Below, in pieces: positions 1-8,791 of a DNA stretch of 64,000 bases. This stretch comes from Helicobacter enhydrae (lineage in GTDB: Bacteria; Campylobacterota; Campylobacteria; Campylobacterales; Helicobacteraceae), in the NCBI RefSeq assembly GCF_001693335.1, contig NZ_CP016503.1, positions 434,001-498,000 on the forward strand, in the 5' to 3' direction. A program made the position numbers and the translations under genes. The notes beneath the pieces were generated by a model that saw only the letters and a program-made list of their open reading frames with translations, did not search any database and had not been told where the DNA came from. Within the stretch, counting starts at the first letter, position 1. The number at the start of each line of letters is the position of its first letter.

Positions 1-3000
1 AAGCCACTTTAAGTTTTGAAGGCACTACACCCAATACAGCAGGTAGCACACCAAAAACAGCCCTCAAAGGCAATATTGAAATCAAAGCTGGGAATTCTAC
101 CAATGATGAAGTCATAGCCACTTTCAAAGGAGATATGAAAGGTAATATTAAGATTGTTGGACAAAGCATCGGATATCGGCGTGTAGCTGCAAAAGCCAAA
201 ACAAATTTCACTTTTGAAAATGGAGCAAGCTTAAAAGGGAATCTAAGAGTAGAATATGTAGAAGGAGGACAGAATTTCACATTTGAAAGGGGAGGCATAG
301 AAGGAAGTATTAAAACTAGTGCTGCTTTGGACATTGCGAATATAGACGCTACTATGGGCGGTACAACAACAACCAATATTACCTTCAAAGGAGAAGGCTT
401 TATCAAAAAAGGAACTGGTGCAGATGATAATATAATTCTAGCTGAAGGTGCAAAAAGTGCAGATATTCCTCAACAATACCATGCTCATAACCGAATCCTT
501 TTTGAAGGCAATGGAAAAATCGGAGAAAATGAAACTAGTCGTGTGAGCATTATCGCAAGACCACGATGGACAAGAGGTCACTATTTTTCCGGTGCACAAT
601 CTTATAATCTTATCCAGTTCAAAGGACAAGCCACCCTCTTTTTAGATAAATTGCAAATAGAAAATTATACAGGTGCAGAACGCCTCAATATCATCAGCCT
701 TGAGGGTGGCACAAATGGTGATCTTAACATCAACACAATCGAAGTGAGAAGTCCATCAGGTCGCAACTACATCGGTAAGGGGCTTTTGAAGTTTGCAAAT
801 GGAGCAAATAGCGGTCAAGAAACTGCAAAAGATTTAGTAATAGATGATACTAAAATCAATGAAGCCACATTCAAAGGCAACAACTACAATGCAATCAAAA
901 CACTTGCTCAAACACTCAGAGCCAATGGCACACTCACAGCTGAGGCTATCAAAACTGCCGCCGAAGGTGGCGGTATCAATGGAATCTTTATCGACACTCT
1001 TAATGTCACAGGTGCTGATGGGATCAAATCTTGGAACACTCAACGCAACATCATCTCTACAGAGAATCTAAGAGTGGATCAAAAAGTCTATGCAGACCAA
1101 TGGAATAGAAACAAGGGCACAAACATCATCTTCGCTGATAGTTTGACAATCGGTGGCGGAGTGTTGGCAAATGGTGGAAGTAACTATATCTATGGAACCA
1201 ATACTTCTGCGGGCACCAATACGATCAACACTTCAATCACAGCTCAAGGTGACACAGGGAGCAACCAACTCAATTTGCGTGGGAATACCACGAGAATAGG
1301 AGCAGCCGGTAGCAAAGTTTCTATGACTGCAACAAGTGGCAGCAGCTCCAACTATCTGTTTCTTAATAGCACAACAAATAATGAAATTTATCTCAGCGAC
1401 CTCAGTGTCAATGCTTCTAGTGGCAACAACATCTTAAGCTTTGAAAATACTAGTGCCAACAATCGCCTAGAAGTCAATAATATCTCAAGTAGTAATGGGG
1501 GGAACTACATCGGCAAAGGCTTACTTGGTGAAAATAGTGCAGGTGTCCTAACTCCGATATTGAATCTCTCCTCAGGCAATGTCGCAATGGGAACTTTCCA
1601 AGCTTCAAACATTAGCACCAATACCAATGATAGTGCCAAGAATATTATTTATTTCCAAAACATCACAATCAAAGGCAATGTCACAGCTTCAAATGGACAA
1701 AATATCATCAACTCCAAAGACAACCTTGCAATCACTGGAAACATTACAGCCAATTTTGGTGGTGCAAGTGCCAACAAAATCAATTTTGTCGGAACCACTA
1801 CAGCACTCACCGGAATGATTAAAGCTGAAAGCAACAACTCTCGAAACCTCTTGAGATTTGCCGGAACAACCTCCAATACATTGACACTCACAGGTCTCCA
1901 AGCAATCACAGGGACAGATAACCAAGTCTATAATATCCTTAGCTTTGATGGCACTGGGACAAATGCCCTCAACATCACAGGTGCAGTTTCTGCCAACAAC
2001 AGCGGTCGCAACTACATCGGTAAAGGATTGTTGGGAGAGGGAGCAAGTGCAAATGATTTGAATGCTGATGGAATCCCTGGTTTTGATTTCACCAATGCAG
2101 ATAATGCTTTAGTGGGCACGCTTACGATTAGAGGTGGTGTTTTGGCTTCTGAGACAGGATTGAACTCCATTTCTTTCAAAGCAGCAAGCACTCAGACAGA
2201 AGCAGTCATTTCTTCTACGGATAATGCTATTTCAGGAAATGCAAATATTTATCTTGATTTGTCAAACGCACAGCTTACTGATTGGGCAATCGATGGAAAT
2301 ATTGCAGGTGGTGGAACCAAAAACATCAAGATTGTGAGCACCACACACAAAGGCGGTCTTGATGGCAATATCACCAATACCCAAGGCAATACAACCAATG
2401 TCATTTTGGAAAATGTCCTATGGAATCCTGTCGCAACGCCTGCACGACCAAAAGGAGCTTCTAGTTTTGCTATCGGTGATGAAAATCCAAATAGCGGTGT
2501 TCTCACCAACAATGGCGGAAATGTCAATCTTGTTTTGAGAACAACTGCCCAAGCCTTAGGAAATGTCACTACAATCCCTCTATTTAATATCATTTCAGGC
2601 AAAAATAGTATAACCAATATTGTGATACAGGGAAGTCAAACAAGCAAAGTCAATACAGCTGAAACTGCAGTGGGAGCAAACATCGATTATGCCAATGGCG
2701 GTATCATCAATCTAATCTTTGCAAGCAAAAGCACCAACGCAGATAGCTTTGCAAGTGGTAGCACAGACATTGAGCAAAATAAAGTGCTAGGTTCTACCTA
2801 TAGCAATGGTGTGAAACTCACACTCCAAGATAAAATCATTGACACATACGATCGAGTGGAGGGACTCGGGAAAAAAAGTATTCTTGAACACTATGCTGAC
2901 AAATTCAAACGCCCCGGATATGAAAGCCACAATGTGACGATTGCAACCATTAGAACAGAACAAACAGACACTGTCTCTGTGAATGGTTTGGCGGTAGGAG

Positions 3001-4952
3001 ACATCTCAAGTCTTGGTAACACACAGAGCAAAGTCTATGATGTCGTGTTGGGTGGCAAATCCGCATTTGTTGGCGGCATTTCACTTGCTCAAGGGTCTAA
3101 TATCGCCTTGACTATGAATTCTGGATCTGCACTGATTGCCAATGTTACAGATGATCAAGGCAATGCTATAAAGAGTCTATCCCTAGAGACACTCAATCTC
3201 AAAAAGATTGCAGGCAGTGAAACATACTATAGACAAGATGCGGTGAAGCACCCTTTTGATCAAAGAAATATCGTGATTGACTTGGTAACAGGTGGAAATG
3301 CGTTTGATACTATCAACTTTGATGGCACAAGCTTCAACCTAATGACAATCGGAAACAAGGATAATCCTAGCAATGGTGGTCTCAAAGGAGACACTAGTGC
3401 TCTTTTCACCATTCTTGTCAATCCAAATGCAGATCAAAGCACAGCGACGCTTGGGGGTCAAGCTAGCTCTGGTGGAACTGGCACTTATGGAAACATCTAC
3501 TCTGGTAGGGTGATTGTCTATGGTGGCGACAATAACCAAACACAATACATCAGAGCATTCTACAAGCAAGGCTCATCAGCAGCAAGCATTGGCTACAAGG
3601 GTGGAGGAACAGAAATAGCAGGAAACATTGCGGTGGCTACAGTAGCTGCAACTTCAAACATCACATTTGAAGGTAGCACACAGATTCAAGGCTATGATGT
3701 TGTTGGGACAACATTGACAGAAGGTATCACAACAGGTCTCAATGGTGGATCTGATGGCGATGGCTACAAAACCTACTTCATCAAAAGCGTGAATCCTCGT
3801 GGTGCCTCACAAGCCAACCAACAAGCAGGTGCCACTGCACTCAGCTCAAACTACGCTCTCTATCTAGCTAACTTCAATTCTTTGAACAAAAGAATGGGAG
3901 ATCTAAGAAACAATCCAAACAATCAAGGTGGATGGGCTAGGATTTTTAATGGTATGGAAACGACAGAGTTTGCACTCAAGATGCAGACAATCTATACGAC
4001 AATCCAAGCAGGTTATGATTATGACTTCGATCTAGAGAATGCCAAAAACTACACAGGTATCGCTCTCTCTTATGCAAACTCCATTGCAGATAAAGTTGGA
4101 GGCAAAGATATAGATGGATTTGACAAAGGGATTAGCTCTGTCACTTCCAATGCAATCGAACTTGCTCTCTACAATGCCTATGTGCAAAATGGTGGAAGCA
4201 GTGACAATGGATATGCCAATGGATTGTATGCAGATAGCATTGTCAAATTTAGCTACATTCTTAGCAATATCAAAATGCTAGGTGATGGCAAGTCTTATGA
4301 CACCAACAACTGGGCTGTCACTCTTAGTCAAGAAGTGGGATACAGATTTATCCTAGGCAATGACAAAGAATGGTATATCGATCCTCAAGCAGAACTTGGA
4401 TTTGGTTATTTCAATGAAACCAATATGAGGCAAACATTGGGACAAGCTTATCTTGATAGCAAGCAGGGCAATATCTTTACGATTCGTGGTAGAGCGGGTG
4501 CTAGCTATGGATACAAGTTTGACAAATTCACAGAGGGCAAAGGATTTAAAGCAAGTGCTTATGTAGGAACTTACTTTGTTTATGATTATCTCAATGGTGG
4601 GCAGATTGCCTTTACTACAGATTTGCAAAAGACTAACTATCTCACCGCACTCACTTCTACGATGAGAGGTGTGATCAATGTAGGGACAAACTTTGAAGTC
4701 AAAGACAATACTAGGATCTATCTTGACTTTGAAAGAAGCTTTGGTGGCAAAATCACTACAGATTATCAAGTCAATCTAGGAGCTAGATACAGCTTTGGAG
4801 AGAAAACAAGTGATGAGAGTATGAAAGTAGAGAACGCTGCTCCTTTGAAAGTAGAGAACACTCCTGCAGAGGAAACAGAAAAAGCTCAAATAGTGCCTAC
4901 TACCTCCGAAAAAGTCAAAGAGGATACAGGGACAAAAGCGACTAAAAAGTAG
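1..4952 (+). CDS. Giant autotransporter AT1 (5' end outside window)
   Basis: The reading frame is open from base 3 and runs into the window, so the signal peptide and first part of the passenger are missing. The visible part is about 1,650 residues. It aligns by eye with AT2 and AT3, for example at ATFKGDM-GNI near base 120. The passenger is rich in Gly, Asn, Thr and Ser, with recurring NYIGKGLL and FEG/FKG strands, as expected for a right-handed beta-helix. The C-terminal barrel starts after MGDLRNNPNNQGGWARIF (about base 3890) and ends at ARYSFG (about 4797). About 50 hydrophilic residues follow (APLKVEN, Glu/Lys/Thr-rich), resembling the AT3 tail. Type V secretion would place the passenger on the cell surface. 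The Helicobacter Hsr surface-ring protein is a possible relative, but this is inference. Family assignment is secure; function is unknown. Confidence 0.9.
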   Translation, partial: ATLSFEGTTPNTAGSTPKTALKGNIEIKAGNSTNDEVIATFKGDMKGNIKIVGQSIGYRRVAAKAKTNFTFENGASLKGNLRVEYVEGGQNFTFERGGIEGSIKTSAALDIANIDATMGGTTTTNITFKGEGFIKKGTGADDNIILAEGAKSADIPQQYHAHNRILFEGNGKIGENETSRVSIIARPRWTRGHYFSGAQSYNLIQFKGQATLFLDKLQIENYTGAERLNIISLEGGTNGDLNINTIEVRSPSGRNYIGKGLLKFANGANSGQETAKDLVIDDTKINEATFKGNNYNAIKTLAQTLRANGTLTAEAIKTAAEGGGINGIFIDTLNVTGADGIKSWNTQRNIISTENLRVDQKVYADQWNRNKGTNIIFADSLTIGGGVLANGGSNYIYGTNTSAGTNTINTSITAQGDTGSNQLNLRGNTTRIGAAGSKVSMTATSGSSSNYLFLNSTTNNEIYLSDLSVNASSGNNILSFENTSANNRLEVNNISSSNGGNYIGKGLLGENSAGVLTPILNLSSGNVAMGTFQASNISTNTNDSAKNIIYFQNITIKGNVTASNGQNIINSKDNLAITGNITANFGGASANKINFVGTTTALTGMIKAESNNSRNLLRFAGTTSNTLTLTGLQAITGTDNQVYNILSFDGTGTNALNITGAVSANNSGRNYIGKGLLGEGASANDLNADGIPGFDFTNADNALVGTLTIRGGVLASETGLNSISFKAASTQTEAVISSTDNAISGNANIYLDLSNAQLTDWAIDGNIAGGGTKNIKIVSTTHKGGLDGNITNTQGNTTNVILENVLWNPVATPARPKGASSFAIGDENPNSGVLTNNGGNVNLVLRTTAQALGNVTTIPLFNIISGKNSITNIVIQGSQTSKVNTAETAVGANIDYANGGIINLIFASKSTNADSFASGSTDIEQNKVLGSTYSNGVKLTLQDKIIDTYDRVEGLGKKSILEHYADKFKRPGYESHNVTIATIRTEQTDTVSVNGLAVGDISSLGNTQSKVYDVVLGGKSAFVGGISLAQGSNIALTMNSGSALIANVTDDQGNAIKSLSLETLNLKKIAGSETYYRQDAVKHPFDQRNIVIDLVTGGNAFDTINFDGTSFNLMTIGNKDNPSNGGLKGDTSALFTILVNPNADQSTATLGGQASSGGTGTYGNIYSGRVIVYGGDNNQTQYIRAFYKQGSSAASIGYKGGGTEIAGNIAVATVAATSNITFEGSTQIQGYDVVGTTLTEGITTGLNGGSDGDGYKTYFIKSVNPRGASQANQQAGATALSSNYALYLANFNSLNKRMGDLRNNPNNQGGWARIFNGMETTEFALKMQTIYTTIQAGYDYDFDLENAKNYTGIALSYANSIADKVGGKDIDGFDKGISSVTSNAIELALYNAYVQNGGSSDNGYANGLYADSIVKFSYILSNIKMLGDGKSYDTNNWAVTLSQEVGYRFILGNDKEWYIDPQAELGFGYFNETNMRQTLGQAYLDSKQGNIFTIRGRAGASYGYKFDKFTEGKGFKASAYVGTYFVYDYLNGGQIAFTTDLQKTNYLTALTSTMRGVINVGTNFEVKDNTRIYLDFERSFGGKITTDYQVNLGARYSFGEKTSDESMKVENAAPLKVENTPAEETEKAQIVPTTSEKVKEDTGTKATKK

Positions 4953-5101
4953 TGAGATTCTGAAAAAAAGGGAGTGATTCAAAAGCAAAGGGGGCTAAAG
5001 CCTTTGGCGTTGGGGGTTAAATGAGGGGTAATTATAAAGGCAAGGGGGCTAAAAGGGAGACAGGGATCATCATTCCTTGCAAGAAGTATCGAGCCTTTGG
5101 T

Positions 5102-5125
5102 GGGGCATTTGGTGTCAAATGCCCC
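5102..5125. repeat. Perfect 10-bp inverted repeat (hairpin)
   Basis: GGGGCATTTG and CAAATGCCCC are separated by the four bases GTGT. No T-run follows on either strand, so this is not a typical intrinsic terminator. It lies 150 bases downstream of the AT1 stop and could be an mRNA 3' structure. Confidence 0.5.
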
Positions 5126-5190
5126 TTAGAATGCTCCTGCAGACAAATATTGTGCTGTTTGTTTTCATTTAGATTCTTTAGAATCTCCTT

Positions 5191-5219
5191 CCTGCCTATT
5201 GTCCAATAGGCAGGGGTGT
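5191..5219 (+). terminator. Possible rho-independent terminator for AT1
   Basis: CCTGCCTAT and ATAGGCAGG form a 9-bp stem with a 6-base loop, followed by GGTGTTTT. It lies about 240 bases after the AT1 stop. The T-run is short and interrupted, so strength is uncertain. Confidence 0.45.
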
Positions 5220-5280
5220 TTTACAAAACTCAATACTTAATCCTCAACGCCAAACAAACCATAAAACGCAAAGCCTCACT

Positions 5281-5480
5281 AAGTTATAAAGGCAATGAAA
5301 ACCGCCGACCAAACCAACCTTGTAGGACCAAAAAGGATTCCAAGTCAATGTAATCTTGAACGAGCCTTGCTAATGCGGTTATGGGGGTTGTTAAGGGGGA
5401 TAAGGGGAACGCTGCTATAAGTTCCCCTTGACCCCCTTAAGAAAAACACCAAGCCAAGCTTGAAAAACTAGAAAATGTGC
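5281..5480 (+). repeat. Dispersed repeat module A, copy 1
   Basis: The module begins with GACCAAACCAACCTTGTAG, continues through a TCTTGAACGAGCCTTGCTAA block and contains a long hairpin at 5391-5440 (20-bp stem with two mismatches, 10-base loop). The tail reads AAGCCAAGCTTGA. A nearly identical copy is at 6721-6910 and an inverted copy at 17885-18075. The hairpin lacks a T-run. Confidence 0.75.
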
Positions 5481-5689
5481 TTTCCTCAAGCCAAACCAAA
5501 AAAAGAGAATCTTAGAGATTCTAGAATCACCACAAATCTCATTTGTGCAAAACGCCATTTGCTAGTCATTTTTTGCGATTGGATTCTTGTGTTGTTGAAT
5601 CTTGGTTTGGGCAAAGCATACTTTTAAGCGATTCTAGAATCTCTAGGACTTCATTTTAGAGTTGGCTTGATAGGCTCTATACTCTTTGG

Positions 5690-5895
5690 TGATTCTTGAT
5701 TTGTTTGCTAGTTTTTGAGATTGGTTTTGCACAAGCACACTTCTTAGTCATTGAAACTTGCTTTGCTTTTTTCTATAAGGGGGACAAGGGGGTTTATTGC
5801 GAGGCACCCCCCTTATCCCCCTTAAAATCCCCCAAACCCCTGCCCGCTTTTTGTGTGTTGCCCACATTAGTTTGACTTTGTTTTGATTCTTTGGT
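5690..5895 (+). repeat. Dispersed repeat module B, copy 1
   Basis: The module contains a G-run hairpin (stem arms 5776-5793 and 5806-5824, about 12-base loop) flanked by a TTGCTTTGCTTTTTTCTA side and a CCCAAACCCCTGCCCGCTTT side. Further copies are at 6335-6483 and, inverted, at 18180-18400 and 22600-22760. Confidence 0.75.
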
Positions 5896-5949
5896 GTTTC
5901 AGATTTAATCTTAATTCTTTGATTATTTGGAAATTGTATTGTTGGGATA

Positions 5950-6215
5950 AACTTACAAGGAGAGGCAGGAGATAAACTCCACCCAATCTAGCCTCCATTT
6001 ATGGACTTACTTCCTTGTATAGTTTGCTGTGTTGAAGATTAACTAAAACTTTGGCTAGATTGAGTATAATGCCTCTTGTTTAAGTTATGTTATTGAGCCA
6101 AAAGCTCAAGGATAGCTTTTGCTAGCTCTAGCAAAGCTAGCAGAAGCCTTATAAGTTGGAATGTTAAATCCATACTTACCACCTCATTTCACAAGGAAGC
6201 GTCCTTCTCCAACAC
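5950..6215 (+). ncRNA. Highly structured noncoding segment, possible small RNA(s)
   Basis: Complementary segments are dense here. TACAAGGA (5954-5961) can pair with TCCTTGTA (6012-6019), enclosing GAGGC/GCCTC (5962-5966 with 5991-5995) capped by GGAG/CTCC (5968-5980). CAATCTAGCC (5984-5993) is also complementary to GGCTAGATTG (6053-6062), an alternative pairing. Downstream of a TATAAT box lie TTGAGC/GCTCAA (about 6093-6108), a 12-bp stem at 6115-6126/6136-6147, AAGGA/TCCTT (6193-6206) and GTTGGA/TCCAAC (6155-6160/6208-6213). I recognise no known RNA family. It could instead be an inactive mobile-element end. Strand and ends are guesses. Confidence 0.35.
6065..6070 (+). promoter_or_regulatory. 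Candidate -10 box (TATAAT) inside the structured region
   Basis: TATAAT preceded by GAG gives a consensus sigma-70-type -10 box. Transcription would start near 6077 and immediately enter the 6093-6147 hairpins. No protein gene follows within 1.1 kb, hence the small-RNA suggestion. Confidence 0.35.
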
Positions 6216-6277
6216 AAATATGATTATACAAAACCAAAACTTCAAAAATCCTCACTATTTCATACAATCACGGCAAA

Positions 6278-6483
6278 CCGCTGACCAAACCAACCTTGTA
6301 GAAGCCAAAAGGATTCCAATGCAATCTGATTCTTTTGTTTGAGATTGGCTTTGCCAAAGCACACTTTCTAGTTTCCAAATCCGACTTTGCTTTTTTTCTA
6401 TAAGGGGGACAAGGGGGTTTATTGCGAGGCACCCCCCTTATCCCCCTTAAAATCCCCCAAACCCCTGCCCGCTTTTTGTGTGA
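6278..6483 (+). repeat. Hybrid repeat: head of module A joined to module B copy 2
   Basis: Bases 6278-6330 match the start of module A (GACCAAACCAACCTTGTAGAA). The sequence then switches to module B, with hairpin arms at 6401-6418 and 6431-6449. This join suggests the modules recombine. Confidence 0.7.
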
Positions 6484-6720
6484 CAATACAACGATAGAGT
6501 GCAATGTTTGAGCTTGATTCTTGTTTGGTGGTTTTTTGATTTGATTTTAGATTTATTGATTTGTATCTAGCTTGTGTTTTTGAATTGAATCTAGATTCTT
6601 GGAATCTTTGTGAAAAACTTTGATTCTAGATTCTTGTATTTCTTTGCTAATTCTTAGAATCTTTAGAATCTTTTTGCAAACTCTAATCAATTATAAACCC
6701 TCACTATTTCAATATAAGCA

Positions 6721-6910
6721 CAAACAACTGCTGACCAAACCAACCTTGTAGAACCCAAAAAAGATTCCAAGTCAATGTAATCTTGAACGAGCCTTGCTAA
6801 TGCAATGCTGGGGTTATGGGGGTTGTTAAGGGGGATAAGGGGAACGCTTGCTTTAAGTTCCCCTTATCCCCCTTAAGAAAAACTCCAAGCCAAGCTTGAG
6901 AAACTAGAAA
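6721..6910 (+). repeat. Dispersed repeat module A, copy 2 (perfect 20-bp hairpin)
   Basis: TTAAGGGGGATAAGGGGAAC at 6826-6845 is exactly complementary to 6857-6876, with an 11-base loop. Flanks match copy 1 at 5281-5480. No T-run follows on either side, so this is not a simple terminator. Confidence 0.8.
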
Positions 6911-7217
6911 ATGTGCTTTTGCAAAACCAAAACTCAAAAGAAAGTTTCAAGCCAAACGCACAAAAAATCAAAAAGCGTGGTTTTTGCCAAAATAAACCCA
7001 AAAAGAGAATCTAAGAGATTCTAGAATCACCTAAAAAGCATAACCCCCCCCCTCCCCCAAGAAAACGATCAAACCAAGTTTGAAATATCAAAAAATGCAC
7101 TTTTGCAAAAACCAAACTCCAAAAAGAAAACACAAAATTCAATTTTTGACACCCAAACCTGATGATATTTATTCTCAAATCTTAGAATAATACAAGCGAA
7201 TTCATATAAGGATTTTT

Positions 7218-8246
7218 ATGACAACTCTAACACTCAAAAACCCCCTAGATATGCACCTCCATCTCCGAGAAGGTGCGATACTCCAATCAGTTTTGCCTTT
7301 TAGCGCTAGAAGTTTTGTAGGTGGCGTTGTGATGCCCAATCTGACCACCCCAATCACCACCGCAGAAATGGCGATGCACTACAAGCAAGAGATCCAACAT
7401 CTAGAAGCTAGTTTTTTCCCCATTCTCACCATATACCTTGCTCCAACACTTGAGAAAACAGAATTGCAAAAAGCCAAAAAAGAAGGGATCAATATCCTCA
7501 AGCTCTACCCCAAAGGAGCGACCACCAACTCTCAAAGTGGAATCAGTGAGATTTTGGATACTACGACATTGGAGCTTTTGGAGGAGGCACAAAATCAAGG
7601 CTTCATCCTCTCCATACACGCCGAAAGCAATGGCTATAGTCTAGATCGTGAATTTGAGTTCCTGCCCTATATTCACGAAATCGCTACGCAATTCCCACAT
7701 CTCAAAATCATCATCGAACACCTAAGCGATAGACGCTCAATCCCTACGCTAGAGCGATACCCCAATGTCTTTGCGACACTCACGCTACATCATATCACCC
7801 TGACTTTGGATGATCTTTTGGGCAAAGGGCTCAATCCCCATTTGTTCTGCAAACCTATCCTCAAAAGCCCAAAAGATCGCGATGCTTTGCTCCACCTTGC
7901 ACTCAACGCACACCCCAAAGTCAGCTTCGGCTCTGATAGTGCCCCTCATCTTTTGAGCAAAAAACTCTCTCATCAAGGTAGTGCTGGGGTTTTCTCTGCA
8001 CCCAGTGCGTTAGAACAGCTTTGCAGTCTCTTTGAGCGATACGATGCCCTAGAGCGTTTGCAAACTTTTGTGAGCGATAATGCAATCAAAAACTACGATC
8101 TTGCTTTGCCCCATCAATACCAAATCACTCTTGCAAAAACTCCGCACACGATCCCCCAAGCACTCCAACATCAAAACGATCAGATCATCCCGCTTAATGC
8201 TGGTCAAACACTACAATGGAGCATTGTGGGCAAGGAGAGGGTATGA
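7218..8246 (+). CDS. pyrC: Dihydroorotase (type II, PyrC)
   Basis: This 342-residue enzyme interconverts carbamoyl-aspartate and dihydroorotate in cytoplasmic pyrimidine synthesis. The metal-binding HxHxR is at residues 13-17 (HLHLR). The lysine expected to be carboxylated lies in LKLYPKGATTNSQSG at about residue 95. Downstream are the further ligand regions SIHAES, IIEHLSDR and FGSDSAPH. Length fits the homodimeric class. The start is supported by AAGGA five bases upstream; TAGAAT at 7183-7188 is a weak -10 candidate. The stop overlaps the start of the Sel1-repeat gene (ATGA), so the two are probably translated together. Confidence 0.95.
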   Translation: MTTLTLKNPLDMHLHLREGAILQSVLPFSARSFVGGVVMPNLTTPITTAEMAMHYKQEIQHLEASFFPILTIYLAPTLEKTELQKAKKEGINILKLYPKGATTNSQSGISEILDTTTLELLEEAQNQGFILSIHAESNGYSLDREFEFLPYIHEIATQFPHLKIIIEHLSDRRSIPTLERYPNVFATLTLHHITLTLDDLLGKGLNPHLFCKPILKSPKDRDALLHLALNAHPKVSFGSDSAPHLLSKKLSHQGSAGVFSAPSALEQLCSLFERYDALERLQTFVSDNAIKNYDLALPHQYQITLAKTPHTIPQALQHQNDQIIPLNAGQTLQWSIVGKERV

Positions 8247-8791
8247 AATATGCTGTGATACTTCTTTGTGCCTCTATTTTGTTTGCACAAACTCCACAAG
8301 ATCCCTCCAACCCCTATGTCAAAAAACGAAGTCACGAAACCACGACCCACACCATCCCTGTGCCAAAATACCAACTCCTCCCACCAATCACGCTCAAAAA
8401 ATCCAAACCCAAACCAAAATACAAAACCATCATCGATGAAGATGGCAAAGAAATCCTTGTCGATGAAAACAACAAACCCATCACACGCGAAGAATTGACG
8501 ATCCTAGAAGCCAAACAACGCTGTTTGGATGAAGATGGAGCGTGGTGCTGGAAACTTGGCATCTATTATTATGAGGGCAAGATTGTCGAGCAAGACTACA
8601 ACAAAGCCTTTGAAGCCTTTGAAGCAGGTTGCCTCAAAAAAAGCGGGGGTGCTTGTTATAACATAGGTTTTATGTATGAGTTTGGACGCGGAGAAGTGCC
8701 TTTTGATTCCAAAAAAGCTCTAGATTTTTATCTCAAATCCTGCAATTATGGATACGACAGGGGATGTCAAGCCTATCGTGCGATGAAATAG
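8243..8791 (+). CDS. Secreted Sel1-repeat (Hcp-like) protein
   Basis: This 182-residue protein starts at ATG 8243, overlapping the pyrC stop as ATGA and preceded by AAGGAGAG. A more upstream in-frame start would place a hydrophilic stretch before the signal peptide (MKYAVILLCASILFAQ), so the internal ATG is preferred. A Lys/Pro-rich linker follows, then about two Sel1 repeats with paired cysteines (C-DEDGAWCWKLG, CLKKSGGACYNIGFMYEFGRG, CNYGYDRGC). This pattern is typical of Helicobacter cysteine-rich proteins, whose helical repeats are disulfide-linked. It is probably periplasmic or secreted, with a protein-binding role. It resembles the two Sel1 genes at 55589-57032. The specific function is unknown. 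Confidence 0.8.
   Translation: MKYAVILLCASILFAQTPQDPSNPYVKKRSHETTTHTIPVPKYQLLPPITLKKSKPKPKYKTIIDEDGKEILVDENNKPITREELTILEAKQRCLDEDGAWCWKLGIYYYEGKIVEQDYNKAFEAFEAGCLKKSGGACYNIGFMYEFGRGEVPFDSKKALDFYLKSCNYGYDRGCQAYRAMK

Larger units (their letters stand above)
4953..7217. other. 2.3 kb gene-free block between AT1 and pyrC
   Basis: No credible gene is seen here. Short open frames lack ribosome binding sites and run through hairpins. The block holds a possible terminator for AT1, a perfect 10-bp hairpin, four repeat modules with G-run hairpins, a structured possible RNA at about 5950-6215, several GATTCTAGAATC palindromes (for example near 5518, 5633 and 7017) and a run of 9 C at about 7044-7052. 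The modules recur in inverted orientation around AT2. Confidence 0.7.

Noticed and set aside
5021-5209. 62-codon open frame after AT1
   Set aside because: It runs through a perfect hairpin and a likely terminator and has no convincing ribosome site.
5391-5440. Module A/B hairpins considered as intrinsic terminators
   Set aside because: No T-run follows the stem on either strand in the copies examined, and flanking sequence is conserved far beyond the stem.
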